DNA from: a virus
Strand: one strand, 5' to 3'
IMG/VR virus record: IMGVR_UViG_3300035698_022475
Location: 49,459-113,458 of that record
Length of the DNA: 64,000 nt
The notes beneath the pieces were generated by a model. That model worked only from the letters and a program-made list of their open reading frames with translations. It did no database searches and was not told the DNA's origin. Made by a program: the position numbers and the translations under genes. Positions 40,960 through 49,727 of the stretch are shown here, in pieces (within the stretch, counting starts at the first letter, position 1; every line of letters begins with the position of its first letter).

Positions 40960-41411
40960 TTGTTACCTCCTTGCATTTTGTTCGCTCGTTCGATTGCCTT
41001 CTTGATGTAATCGTCCTCCGTCCCTCCGTCTTGGGCAGCCTTTCTCCGCACCTCCTTGAGAACGTCAGGTAGTTTCTCTTCTCCGAGTTTCTCTTTCTCC
41101 TTGTCGCTGATCTCGTCTGGCGCCTCCTGCACAATCTGCTGGAAACCATCCGCGGATGGTGGTGGCAAATTGACGGGCTCTCCAGCACCATAAGCGCCGA
41201 AGACGAACCAGAGGCTTGTGGCGAAGAGGCCTACCGTGATGAGAGCGCTCACGAATACCTTGAGGAGTTCCTCACCCTCCGCCAGCTTCTTCCACTTGGA
41301 GAAGAGACGCAGAGTAATAAACAAGGCAATAGCGCAAAGAACCCAGGCGACAGCGGCACTGATCCAGACCCCTATGTCGGTGCCTGTGTTCGTTACTATG
41401 TTGGGGTCCAT
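40956..41411 (-). CDS. Two-helix membrane protein (151 aa)
   Basis: Start set at ATG 41411 (MDPNIVTNTG, AAAGG upstream) just after the purine-enzyme stop. Two hydrophobic helices at about 14-36 and 52-74 precede an acidic, helical cytoplasmic or periplasmic tail. It overlaps the SPFH gene by four bases, so the two may act together at the membrane. Confidence 0.7.
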   Translation of the reverse strand: MDPNIVTNTGTDIGVWISAAVAWVLCAIALFITLRLFSKWKKLAEGEELLKVFVSALITVGLFATSLWFVFGAYGAGEPVNLPPPSADGFQQIVQEAPDEISDKEKEKLGEEKLPDVLKEVRRKAAQDGGTEDDYIKKAIERANKMQGGNK

Positions 41412-41412
41412 T

Positions 41413-42534
41413 CTATTCAACCTTTCTGATGTCATTCGCTGTGGGGCCATCGCTTACGTAAACCGCCGTAGCTCCGACCGCGGTACGAATCCGTTTCAAG
41501 AAGTCCTCTTTCGACGCACATACAAGGGCCTTTCCATCCTCGTACAGACGATAGGGCTCCTCCAGAAGGTCCATACACGTGACGACCATATTAGCACCGT
41601 CCACGTAAGGGTCCTTCATTCCTGCGTACCTGAGTAGATCGAGGTCGAGCAGTCCCCGCCGAAACACTCCTTGCGGACCGTCGTCTCTGTTGTTCTCGTA
41701 GGGATTGATACGGATACCCTCGTCCAGAGTATTAGTCATCGGGCCCGCGCCATGGCGCGTCTGGTAGGTACGAGTAACAAGCCATACCTGCGCAGGAGGT
41801 GCTCCGTAGTTGAGCTTGAGAATGTTCTTCGTACCTGTGTTCGAGGGTGTTACGTGAGGAAAGAACCCATAGTCCTGGTCAAGGAGCAGTCCTTGCGAAC
41901 CTTCGAAGATGGTGGGCTGCAGTGTGGAAATACAAGTCGGAGTTCCATCAATCCCGTCCGCCTTCACCGCCTCCTCACAGGACCAGTAAAAATCATCCAA
42001 ACTGATGGCCTCCTCGGAATACCCATAGACCTTGTGCAACTGCTCCATCTTAATCTTCAGCGCTGCGGGGTGGAACAGATCTTCGAACCAGATATGATAG
42101 TTCTCACGCTCTCGGCGCACTGTGGCGAAAATTCCTCCACCACAGCTCCCGTGGCGGTTGTCCACCTCGTCGTGTTTGTTCGTCGCTATCTCATACGGAG
42201 TAATGACGGGACTTCGAGCAGCGATGTTAAGTACGGGAGAGAACCCTTTGGACACCAGGTCTGCGTACTCGTTGATCAGAGAGATAGGGTTCGTGGCGCA
42301 GAACTCAGACCAGTAGGTGGGCGCCCCCCGCAGGGTGCCGCTCCCGAAGTGCGAAGAGACGTGGTCCCTCCCGTCGGGAAGGACGACGTGATGTGCAGCC
42401 TGCGGACCGCCTGAAAAGCGGCAGACGACGGGGGCGGTAGCGTGTGCGCAGAGCCAGTCTACGACATGCCCCTTACCCTCATCGCCGAACCCCAGTCCGA
42501 TCACTGCATGGTCGCCAGTGATCCTCTTCATCAC
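41413..42534 (-). CDS. Adenylosuccinate-synthetase family enzyme (PurA/PurZ-like, 373 aa)
   Basis: GLGFGDEGKG (13-22) is the GTP/IMP-binding loop with Asp18 at the place of E. coli PurA Asp13. RFSGGPQAAHH (39-49) replaces the bacterial GGHNAGH block, keeping the catalytic His. VTPSNTGTKN and TRTYQTRHGAGP further down fit the family. At 373 aa it is shorter than bacterial PurA (about 430) and close to phage and archaeal forms. PurA makes adenylosuccinate from IMP; phage PurZ makes the 2-aminoadenine precursor from dGMP. Published PurZ enzymes mostly lack this Asp, so a canonical PurZ is not proven. Confidence 0.82.
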   Translation of the reverse strand: MMKRITGDHAVIGLGFGDEGKGHVVDWLCAHATAPVVCRFSGGPQAAHHVVLPDGRDHVSSHFGSGTLRGAPTYWSEFCATNPISLINEYADLVSKGFSPVLNIAARSPVITPYEIATNKHDEVDNRHGSCGGGIFATVRRERENYHIWFEDLFHPAALKIKMEQLHKVYGYSEEAISLDDFYWSCEEAVKADGIDGTPTCISTLQPTIFEGSQGLLLDQDYGFFPHVTPSNTGTKNILKLNYGAPPAQVWLVTRTYQTRHGAGPMTNTLDEGIRINPYENNRDDGPQGVFRRGLLDLDLLRYAGMKDPYVDGANMVVTCMDLLEEPYRLYEDGKALVCASKEDFLKRIRTAVGATAVYVSDGPTANDIRKVE

Positions 42535-43478
42535 ATCATCTCGATGTCTTCTTCGTTCACCCCATCGTCGTTCTTATGCACGCCTTTGCCCTCCTTAGGC
42601 TTTACGCCGGGCAACGGCCTCTTCCCCTGCACTTCGAGGATCTTGTCGGCGATGATGCCGGCGACATCGTCATGGTGCTGGGACGCGAGGACGTTGGGGC
42701 CCAGGAGGTCGCCCCACTGCTCCAGGCTGTCGGGCTGGCGACCGCGGTGCGTCTCCTGGATGTGGATGTGGTAGACCTCGTAGGTCTCCTGGACGCGCTC
42801 GAGGAGCTTCTTGGCCGTCTCATCGGACGCCTGGCTCCCCGCGCCCATGATGCGCTGCAGCGCGTGAGCCGGGAAGTGCGAGAGGGGCGGCTCGTCACCG
42901 ATGGTGAAGAGGATGCCCTTCTTCTTTCGCTTCTCCCAGCGGTCATGGGCCGTGTGGTTGGCGCCGAAATACCAGGCGAGCGGGTAGCTTTCTCCCGCGT
43001 TTCCACCGCCACCGCCTTCCAACCAGATGGCCTCGAGCCACTTCTCAAGCAGCTCATCGCTGGACTCAAACTGTCCCACTTGAAGCGGTGCCTGGTCCCC
43101 ACACTCGTGGTCTCCGATGGCCAGGAACATCACCTGAGGATCCTCGACCCCGGCCTGGAGGATCTTGTCCATCAGCTTGGGGAATCCCTCAGCCACGAGC
43201 TGATGGGGAACCCGACTCATGGAGGCCGTGACATCGAGGGCGATGATGATAGGGAGCGAGTTGGGATGCTCCTCGGAGTCCCGGGACTCACGCATCTGGA
43301 CGCCCACGGAGCGCATCTCATGATGCACCCGACGCTGTAGGAAGATGTCCGGGGCACTCTTGGGCGTGTAGCTATCGTTCACGAGACCGGTGTCCATCGC
43401 AAATCGCTTGTTGAGTTTGCCGCTGGTCACACCCCGGGACACGGCGTCGCTGTAGCTGTAGGTACCTCCACCCATCAC
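42531..43478 (-). CDS. Von Willebrand factor A-domain protein (315 aa)
   Basis: IIIALDVTASMS (from 78) carries a MIDAS-type D-x-T-x-S metal site. A glycine run (GGGGGNAGESYP) and IGDEPP later complete the fold. The C-terminus is charged. Phage VWA proteins often work with AAA ATPases, but none is seen in this window. Coupled by four-base overlaps to both neighbours. Confidence 0.78.
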   Translation of the reverse strand: MMGGGTYSYSDAVSRGVTSGKLNKRFAMDTGLVNDSYTPKSAPDIFLQRRVHHEMRSVGVQMRESRDSEEHPNSLPIIIALDVTASMSRVPHQLVAEGFPKLMDKILQAGVEDPQVMFLAIGDHECGDQAPLQVGQFESSDELLEKWLEAIWLEGGGGGNAGESYPLAWYFGANHTAHDRWEKRKKKGILFTIGDEPPLSHFPAHALQRIMGAGSQASDETAKKLLERVQETYEVYHIHIQETHRGRQPDSLEQWGDLLGPNVLASQHHDDVAGIIADKILEVQGKRPLPGVKPKEGKGVHKNDDGVNEEDIEMM

Positions 43479-43846
43479 TCACCTCCCGTGAAGAGGCGGT
43501 CATAGCGCCTGCGTGCGATGTCGAGCTTGATCTGCAAGTTGTGCATCTCGGTGCCGTACTTGAGGTCCAGCTCAACGAACTTGTCCGCGTCGAAGTCCTT
43601 ACCCAGCATCAGACTCTGGGCATTCTCCGGCGAGAGGTCGAGCATGTACTCGCGCTCCCTCTTCATCCGCTTCATGTCACGCTCCATGTCTTCGATGGTG
43701 CGCTTGAAGGTCATCTCCGCGTCTTCGGCGATGGCCTCGGCTCTGTCCCTCCGGATCTTTTTGTTGGTCCGGGTAAGGGAGTCCATGAAGGCACCCGACA
43801 ACTCGTCGGTGCCCTCCTCCTCTGGTCGTGTCTTCTCTTCAGTCAT
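43475..43846 (-). CDS. Coiled-coil protein (123 aa)
   Basis: Residues 25-115 are a nearly continuous, highly charged helix with many Arg/Lys/Glu/Met. It is coupled to the VWA gene by a four-base overlap, suggesting a complex. Function unknown. Confidence 0.65.
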   Translation of the reverse strand: MTEEKTRPEEEGTDELSGAFMDSLTRTNKKIRRDRAEAIAEDAEMTFKRTIEDMERDMKRMKREREYMLDLSPENAQSLMLGKDFDADKFVELDLKYGTEMHNLQIKLDIARRRYDRLFTGGE

Positions 43847-43914
43847 TTCGTTCCTCCTTGTTGTTGTTGAACGTTCAAACTACCGCACACGTGTTGAAAC
43901 CTTATCCCCTACGT

Positions 43915-44466
43915 CTAGATGACACCGTGGAATACGTACTTCTTGCAGTTAAGTTCAAACGGCTTTTTTGGAAACCCGCCGTAAAGCTTCGACGCTCTGA
44001 GTAGTGTGTCCCACACCTTCGCGGGAATCTTCCCACTGTTGGAACAACGAAAGCACTCCCGGATACGCTTATACGCAATCCAATACACTTTGTTCTGGCC
44101 CGAGGAATAGAACACAAAGACCGTGTCGTTCCCTGCCGCATCCAACGACCCTCTCCAAACAAGGTCCGGCATGTCGTCGTCGTCGTAGTCCGAACACATC
44201 TGGTGCCCAATCACCATCACATTATAGTGTGGAAGGTGCTTGAGCCCGGAACTACGCCAGACCTCTTTGCCGAGCCTCCTAATTATGACGTCCTTATTCC
44301 CTACTCCCCACTCCTTATCAACGGGAATATTCCGGGCATAGTCATCGTAATTTTGATCGAACTTTTCATCCCTTTCAACTATCCAGTCCCACTCAAACAT
44401 CCCAAACGCCTGGGCGAGACCAGACCACAAGAACAGAACTACCAATGTCGTGATAAATCGTTTCAT
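43915..44466 (-). CDS. Secreted protein of unknown function (183 aa)
   Basis: The signal peptide (MKRFITTLVVLFLWSGLAQA) is cut after about residue 20. The mature part has an Asp-rich stretch (SDYDDDDMPDLVW) and four Cys that could pair in the periplasm. Aromatic-rich. AAGGAGG upstream. Confidence 0.65.
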   Translation of the reverse strand: MKRFITTLVVLFLWSGLAQAFGMFEWDWIVERDEKFDQNYDDYARNIPVDKEWGVGNKDVIIRRLGKEVWRSSGLKHLPHYNVMVIGHQMCSDYDDDDMPDLVWRGSLDAAGNDTVFVFYSSGQNKVYWIAYKRIRECFRCSNSGKIPAKVWDTLLRASKLYGGFPKKPFELNCKKYVFHGVI

Positions 44467-44482
44467 TAGAACACCTCCTTGG

Positions 44483-45755
44483 TTACATACTTGTACCCAA
44501 AAAAGAGGAGGGCATTGGAGGGGCTATTTGTCGGGGCTCAGAAAGTAACACGCCTAGTTTAGTCAATTCGACGGTGAGGATCTTTTCGGTGCGGTCGAAG
44601 TCTTTGTAGGAGATGCGGATCAGATGGATGCCGTTGTCTTTGCAGTATTTGTCTTTGATGGCGTCACGCTCAATAATCTCAGCATATGCCCGCGCTCCTC
44701 CCCATGCCGAAATGGGCTCGAAATGTTGACGGCCATCAAACTCAATACATAAATTAATATCCTGTATATAGAAATCAAATGGTAATACATACTTAAAAGA
44801 ACATCCCCTGAATCTTTTTTCTCTGGTAAAAACTATGTGCCACTTAGACAACAACTCGGATATCTTGTTCTCTCCGAGAGAACGGCCTTTTCCATCACAA
44901 GATCGACAACCATACCCCATCAAGAAAGTAGCTGGAATTTTAGTAATAATCTCTCCGCAGCGATTACACAGGACAGTCACGCTCTTTAAGTTTCCTTCGT
45001 ACTCCCCTAATAAACTTAAAGAATTATACCCAAACAACTGGTCTAGTTCATTCTCAAAGACCTCTGGCTTTTTACGTGATTTCTTCCCGTTTTTTATGTA
45101 TGCACAGTGCCGACACTCGTGTCCCCTAAGAAGTTGATCAACTGTGGTAGTAAACACCCCCCCCACACTGCTTACAAGTTAAAGTAACCTTAGACATCCT
45201 GTCGGTATATCCGTCAAAATTGTAAGTGTATTTTCCAGGGTACTTAGCTTCAAGTTCTCTACCTCGCTCCTGCGGAGTAATAGCTCTAAGACCTCCTTTA
45301 CGTCTTCCTTCCACGTCTATCATGCGCTTCCACACACTAGCTTCCTCTTCGCAAAAGGTACATTCACGCCTCTTCTGCAAGGCCGTCGGAGTCATACTAC
45401 TTATTACACCGCAAGTTAAACACCGAATCTTAATTGGAGTTAGGTAGTCAATATAACTAGACAGACACTCAAAAGAAGCCCCAGAACTAATAGACAACAA
45501 CCCCGCAAACTCCATGAATCTCTGGGCACTTCTTACCCGTGCTTTTTCGCTCACAGCCGCGTCACTACATTTGGGACACACATATTTAGCTTTCAATTGC
45601 TCGCGGTATGTTCTAAAGAATTCTCCGTGAACAGAGCATACTATCCTCATAGGTACCGTAGCTCCCCTAAATTCATAATCTGGATATGTACATAAGTCGC
45701 CCCACTTTGCAAAAAGTCGTTCCAACACGTCTTTAGTTGTTATTATTTTTGGCAT
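44483..45755 (-). pseudogene. Zinc-ribbon homing-type endonuclease, frameshifted at a G8 tract
   Basis: Two frames (45138-45755 and 44483-45166) read as one protein if one G is removed from the run of eight at 45156-45163: CKQCGG would then continue VFTTTVDQLLRGHECRHC. Three or four repeated CxxC...CxxC modules (DNA-binding zinc ribbons) are followed by a nuclease-type end (LCIEFDGRQHF ... GIHLIRISYKDF), resembling the VSR/EDxHD fold of free-standing phage homing enzymes. It is AT-richer than its neighbours, as expected of a mobile gene. Real frameshift, sequencing error and slippage-controlled expression are all possible. Start set at ATG 45755. Confidence 0.7.
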
Positions 45756-45779
45756 AACCAAAACGTTAACACGCGTTAA

Positions 45780-45812
45780 CAAAAAAAAGAAGGACAACTG
45801 GTGTTGTCCCTC
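45780..45812 (-). terminator. Terminator before the endonuclease gene
   Basis: GGACAAC pairs with GTTGTCC around four bases (45792-45809), followed by TTCTTTTTTTT on the minus strand. The inverted GTTAAC sites at 45765-45780 come directly after. Confidence 0.88.
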
Positions 45813-45819
45813 TTGCAAG

Positions 45820-46416
45820 CTACTTCGATTTTTTGGTACGAAACGCCAGCAACTCTTCGAGCCAGTGCTTGGGAACGAGTATCCACGTTCCGCCGTTATG
45901 GTCTTGCTCCACCCAACCACTTCTGATGCCTCCGCCCAAAGTGCAGGCGGTATCGACGAGTACTTGGATGTCCTTGACGCGCCGACGCAGTCGATTGACG
46001 TAGGTCTGCCCCTTGTCGAGAACTGCCACAGCTTCGGTCTCGTTCACGGGGAAGCCCGCCTTCGCTGAGGAAGCGAGGATGCGCATAATTGTTGATGTCA
46101 CCTGGGCCCATTCGAATTCGGGCAACAGGTAGATGCGAGCCAGTTCGGCCCTGGCCTCTTTGAGCTGCTTGCGCATGGTGGCTACCATACCCGGCACGTC
46201 CTCCCAGTCAGCCATCCCAGGCTTCCCTTCTTGGATAACCCGACGGACAGTCCGAGCTTCCTGCGCGTGAATCTGAGCCTCGAGCTTTACCTTCTCGAAC
46301 AGCTCATACAGCTCGATGACGCCCTCAGCCAGCGCCATAATGGATGTCATCGGCGGCTTACCGACGAGACAACAATCTCGTAGCCCTACGGCTATCTCGT
46401 AAGCTTCATGCTGCAC
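45820..46416 (-). CDS. Helical protein with C-terminal domain (198 aa)
   Basis: GTG 46416 follows AAGGA and overlaps the upstream gene's end by 11 nt. Residues 25-110 are helical and partly coiled. The last 50 residues (from LGGGIRSGWVEQDHNG to WILVPKHWLEEL) look like a small beta domain. Unknown role. Confidence 0.6.
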   Translation of the reverse strand: MQHEAYEIAVGLRDCCLVGKPPMTSIMALAEGVIELYELFEKVKLEAQIHAQEARTVRRVIQEGKPGMADWEDVPGMVATMRKQLKEARAELARIYLLPEFEWAQVTSTIMRILASSAKAGFPVNETEAVAVLDKGQTYVNRLRRRVKDIQVLVDTACTLGGGIRSGWVEQDHNGGTWILVPKHWLEELLAFRTKKSK

Positions 46417-47032
46417 TGTGTTCCTTCCCGAATTCGCGCTCAGCCCGCCTCGAATTGTCGAAGGGAATAAGCCCGCCACAGTTCGCCTTCTCGAGTGCCG
46501 CGTATACGGCCCCCACATGCTCCCCGTGCGCTTCGTAGGGCATATTGGCGAGGTAGAAAATCTGGCTTAAAGAGTAGACCTTGGACCTCTCCTCGTTGGG
46601 GTGGAAAAGCGCACGGATGAACGGAAGCGCGTCCTTGAAGTCTACTGACACCTGTTGCTCGTCCGGGTCGTACTTAGGTATCGGCCGGGTGAGATACAGC
46701 GACGCGCGGAACTTGTTACCCCCTTCGTCGTACTCGTCTCCAATCTCCCCGAAGAACAGGTAAGGCCCCTTGACCTCGAACTGCCACCGAGTAGGGTCGA
46801 ACACCGTACCGTCCGAGAGCAAGACCCACCCGTGCTGTACGAGCATCCGGTTGTTACCCCTTCCTATCCACGGAGAACCGTCCTCAATCGTTCCCAAGAA
46901 ATGGCCGTACACAGGTGTACCTTCTACAACCCCCGCCTCTACGCACGCGCAGGCGATGGCGTAGCAGTTCGCTATCCATCCGTCGACCTCGATGCCAATC
47001 TGCTCGGCTACCTTGTTGATGTTCAGCGTCAT
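46406..47032 (-). CDS. Papain-like-fold candidate, QHGWVLLSDG family (208 aa)
   Basis: Cys23 (GWIANCYAIACA) and QHGWVLLSDGTVFDPTRW (from 66) provide a Cys, a His and an Asp in the order of transglutaminase/papain-like folds. I recognise this layout in phage proteins of unknown function. Proteolysis or deamidation is possible but not shown. Overlaps the upstream gene by four bases. Confidence 0.65.
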   Translation of the reverse strand: MTLNINKVAEQIGIEVDGWIANCYAIACACVEAGVVEGTPVYGHFLGTIEDGSPWIGRGNNRMLVQHGWVLLSDGTVFDPTRWQFEVKGPYLFFGEIGDEYDEGGNKFRASLYLTRPIPKYDPDEQQVSVDFKDALPFIRALFHPNEERSKVYSLSQIFYLANMPYEAHGEHVGAVYAALEKANCGGLIPFDNSRRAEREFGKEHSAA

Positions 47033-47322
47033 CCCAGCACCTCCAGCAGATCCGTGGACTGGTTAACTTCCCGTTGCATCTCGAGGATCTGGCGTTTCTC
47101 GGTTTCTACTTTGTCCAGGTCGATGTCGTAGTACTCGGCGAGGAGTTTCTCGGTGGATGTGAGCACAGTAAACAATTCGTGCTGCCCACAAATCTCAGGC
47201 TCCCCCAAGAACTCAGCAAGAATGATGTGGCGGTCATTACGCAACCAGTTTAAGAACTCCCCGATAGTTTGCGATTCATCTTGAATAGCAGAAAGTTTGT
47301 CACACTCTGGATAGTCATCCAC
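47029..47322 (-). CDS. Small helical protein of common phage type (97 aa)
   Basis: SQTIGEFLNWLRNDRHI near 18 and LLAEYYDIDLDKVETEKRQIL near 60 form a helical pattern common in phage proteins of unknown function. It starts one base into the previous gene's stop. Confidence 0.65.
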   Translation of the reverse strand: MDDYPECDKLSAIQDESQTIGEFLNWLRNDRHIILAEFLGEPEICGQHELFTVLTSTEKLLAEYYDIDLDKVETEKRQILEMQREVNQSTDLLEVLG

Positions 47323-47906
47323 TAATCACCCCTTTTGGTTATTTCGTTAATGCGGTTTTCAAGCTCATTGTCCCTTGGTGTACCTGCCGTAATCGTCAGG
47401 CTAATCATATCGGTGCCCCCCGGTTGCCCCTCAAGAAGCTCATCGCAGCGGTACGCATAGGCCGTATCGAACTCTGTAGCAACACAGACGACCCAGTGGA
47501 TTTCCGGGTGCTTTTTCGAGAGCTGCAGATGCCTGATTTGAAACGTCGATTGACCATATCGATTTCTAGTCAAAGCCACGTACGCCCGAACGTTTACCGG
47601 TGTCCCATCTTGCCGTTGGAACTTCAGCAGTGCGCCCCTCGCGAGAGCATGTCCCCTGTAGACGAGGTCACCACTAGACAACAAACGTTTGCGCAGCTTC
47701 TCACGCGCGACCTTAATACTCACTGACCTAAACGACTTCGAACCAGCGACCACCGTCTCGAGTATTGGGATCTCGAGTAATTGTTTGGAATCAAACATTC
47801 CTGTAACCGAATCCACGCGAACATTATGCTGTTCTAGCCAGAGGACTGCTCGCCAAGTATCAATAGAGAGCAAATTAGCAAATACCGTGATGGCTACCTG
47901 CTTCAT
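47322..47906 (-). CDS. Unknown protein (194 aa)
   Basis: ATG 47906 (MKQVAITVFANLL) overlaps the SGNH gene stop by four bases and is preferred to an upstream in-frame start. Predicted alpha/beta with a basic middle. No motif identified. Confidence 0.6.
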   Translation of the reverse strand: MKQVAITVFANLLSIDTWRAVLWLEQHNVRVDSVTGMFDSKQLLEIPILETVVAGSKSFRSVSIKVAREKLRKRLLSSGDLVYRGHALARGALLKFQRQDGTPVNVRAYVALTRNRYGQSTFQIRHLQLSKKHPEIHWVVCVATEFDTAYAYRCDELLEGQPGGTDMISLTITAGTPRDNELENRINEITKRGD

Positions 47907-48490
47907 GAAATAGTCCTCGACGTGGGAACCTGGGTGTAGACCCAATTGAAGAACTTCATCGCCCACCTCTTACTCTTCCAGCGTTTGACATGAAAGCCGG
48001 TTACGCTCTTGGGTGGAAACTTGAGTTCTTTCGCTGTGTCGAAGTAATGACAGCGAGAAGTAACAAAGCCTGGATAACTACGGAGCAACTTCCCCGCGCC
48101 CTCTATTAGAGGCGGCGGACCAATCCAGAAGCACTCACGATCTCCTACCTGGTCAAGCAAACGCCGAACAGGCCCACGCACACAAGAAGCGGGGGTTCTG
48201 AGGGTGTTCATTCCCAGGACGATGATGACAGTGTCTGGTTTAAACTCGTTGACCAGCTCTGCCATTTGGTTGTTTCGAGCGAAGGTGCTGGGACGCGCTC
48301 CGATACGCGAATCAATTTTGAGCGTAGAGGGCGCCGCTTCGAACGTCTCCTCTATATACAGCCCCAACCCTGAGCCCTCTCCGATGAGAGAATCCCCGAT
48401 CACGAGTATCTTTCGATACCGCCACACAGGATTCGTGTCTGCGGAGGCTGTTGCCGCGACGAGCAGAACAGCCATGATAAGGTATCTCAT
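47903..48490 (-). CDS. Secreted SGNH/GDSL hydrolase (195 aa)
   Basis: A signal peptide at 1-18 is followed by VIGDSLIG (Ser34, block I), a Gly in RIGARPS (block II), VLGMNT (block III, GxND-like) and TGFHV (block V His). All SGNH catalytic positions are accounted for, though the block III Asn/Asp pair is modified. It predicts an exported esterase or acyltransferase, perhaps acting on cell-wall or LPS acetyl groups (superinfection exclusion or lysis). Confidence 0.75.
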   Translation of the reverse strand: MRYLIMAVLLVAATASADTNPVWRYRKILVIGDSLIGEGSGLGLYIEETFEAAPSTLKIDSRIGARPSTFARNNQMAELVNEFKPDTVIIVLGMNTLRTPASCVRGPVRRLLDQVGDRECFWIGPPPLIEGAGKLLRSYPGFVTSRCHYFDTAKELKFPPKSVTGFHVKRWKSKRWAMKFFNWVYTQVPTSRTIS

Positions 48491-48873
48491 TTATTTTTCT
48501 CCAGTATCTCGCGTTCCTTGTCCAGGTCACGGTTGAGGGCTCCGTCTTCGTTGAACTTGTCACCGAAGCGGGCCTTGAGTTTGGCGATGTTCTTCTCCCA
48601 CACCTCTTCGAAAGAGATACCGAGAGCATCGCACAGAAGCGCCAAGTACCAGAAGGTGTCGCCGGCTTCTTCAGCCAGGTTAACCTCGTCGAGCGCGCCA
48701 CCGTAGTAGATGTGCTTCTTCACAGCATCGAGCATCTCTCCACCTTCTGTGGAAATGCCAATAGCCGCATGGAGCAGCCGTTGAGTTTTAGGAGACTCCA
48801 GACGATGAGCGATCTGCTCGTGGTCTCGGCTCTCGGTCTTGACGGCATTGCTTACGTATTCTTTTGGATTCAC
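48487..48873 (-). CDS. MazG-like nucleotide pyrophosphohydrolase (128 aa)
   Basis: E43-x2-E46 and E69-x2-D72 (EGGEMLDA, EEAGDTFWY) are the metal ligands of the all-alpha MazG/dUTPase-like superfamily. It hydrolyses an NTP or dNTP to NMP and pyrophosphate. Phage relatives include MazG that lowers (p)ppGpp and MazZ that makes dGMP from dGTP in 2-aminoadenine pathways. With a PurA/PurZ-family gene 6 kb away, the MazZ reading deserves testing. Confidence 0.8.
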   Translation of the reverse strand: MNPKEYVSNAVKTESRDHEQIAHRLESPKTQRLLHAAIGISTEGGEMLDAVKKHIYYGGALDEVNLAEEAGDTFWYLALLCDALGISFEEVWEKNIAKLKARFGDKFNEDGALNRDLDKEREILEKNK

Positions 48874-48886
48874 TTGTTCCTCCTAA

Positions 48887-49141
48887 TCAGTAGTCCTGAC
48901 GTCGCATGTTCCACACGTCATGGAGCATACGAAGACAGGTGTTCTCGGGGACATCTTCAAAATGAGTTCCTGTCTTGATACCATACTCCCCGCAAAGGGG
49001 GACAGTCGTATGAAGACTATAACGCCGGCTAAGGACGTTTTCACTCGGATAATGCGTAGCTTCTACAATAAGTGTGAATACCGGGGCGGCAATACCGTTA
49101 TTGAACTGCCGCTCCAGAGTCTTCCCAGTAACGTGATACAC
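48887..49141 (-). CDS. Met-x-His family protein (84 aa, MYHVTGKTL)
   Basis: Begins MYHVTGKTLERQF. Beta-rich, ends in charged residues. Last gene of the second array in transcription order, 13 bp before the MazG gene's start. Confidence 0.68.
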   Translation of the reverse strand: MYHVTGKTLERQFNNGIAAPVFTLIVEATHYPSENVLSRRYSLHTTVPLCGEYGIKTGTHFEDVPENTCLRMLHDVWNMRRQDY

Positions 49142-49149
49142 GCGCCCTC

Positions 49150-49458
49150 CTATTCGTAAAACGGTTGTGGTTTATCGTGATGGATATTGACTCCGTATTT
49201 AGGGCAAAGGTTATGTTTTGAAACGACGATAGAAAGGGGATTACGCTCTGTGTTGTACTCAACCATCCGGTCATTGCCGCGGTCAAACCAGTCGGAATGG
49301 TCTCGCCACCAAGTACAGTACACGAAACCCTCCCGGTGTCGGGACAGAGGTGCTTCGTTCACTACGACCGAATACTCGCAAAAGCTTTTCTCATAAGGGC
49401 CTCCCCTATCATGCCATGATATTTGACGTCGAAATGTTATCCGGCTTACGTGGACCAT
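49150..49458 (-). CDS. Met-x-His family protein (102 aa, MVHVSRITF)
   Basis: Begins MVHVSRITFRRQ. His/Trp/Arg-rich with YCTWWRDHSDWF near 48. Larger than most members. Its ATG sits directly on the preceding stop. Confidence 0.68.
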   Translation of the reverse strand: MVHVSRITFRRQISWHDRGGPYEKSFCEYSVVVNEAPLSRHREGFVYCTWWRDHSDWFDRGNDRMVEYNTERNPLSIVVSKHNLCPKYGVNIHHDKPQPFYE

Positions 49459-49727
49459 TAGAATACTCTCCCTACCAACACACTGTGTTCGCGAGGCAAG
49501 ATAGGCCCATACTCCCAGAGAGTCCGGGGGTTCTCACGAAGAACATGATACAAGGCCGCAATCCCATTAACCGCGTAGTACGAATACTGCGTGGTGTGAG
49601 TTGCGTAGTCTTTCAGGTATACAGTATTTTTAAAGACTCGCCGAAGTGCGACTCTCACATAGAAGAACAGATTGTCGTCCACCCCTCTAGTTTGAAGCTC
49701 TAAAATAACACGGTCAACGTGGTGCAT
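49458..49727 (-). CDS. Met-x-His family protein (89 aa, MHHVDRVIL)
   Basis: ATG 49727 gives MHHVDRVILELQTR; an earlier in-frame ATG overlaps the upstream gene and lacks the signature. FFYVRVALRRVF near 24 resembles EFRFFY-type segments of the next two genes. Confidence 0.65.
   Translation of the reverse strand: MHHVDRVILELQTRGVDDNLFFYVRVALRRVFKNTVYLKDYATHTTQYSYYAVNGIAALYHVLRENPRTLWEYGPILPREHSVLVGRVF

Noticed and set aside
45820-46416. Member of the Met-x-His family (MQHEAYE)
   Set aside because: His is at position 3 but is followed by Glu, the protein is 198 aa and helical, and it has none of the aromatic strand pattern; coincidence is likelier.
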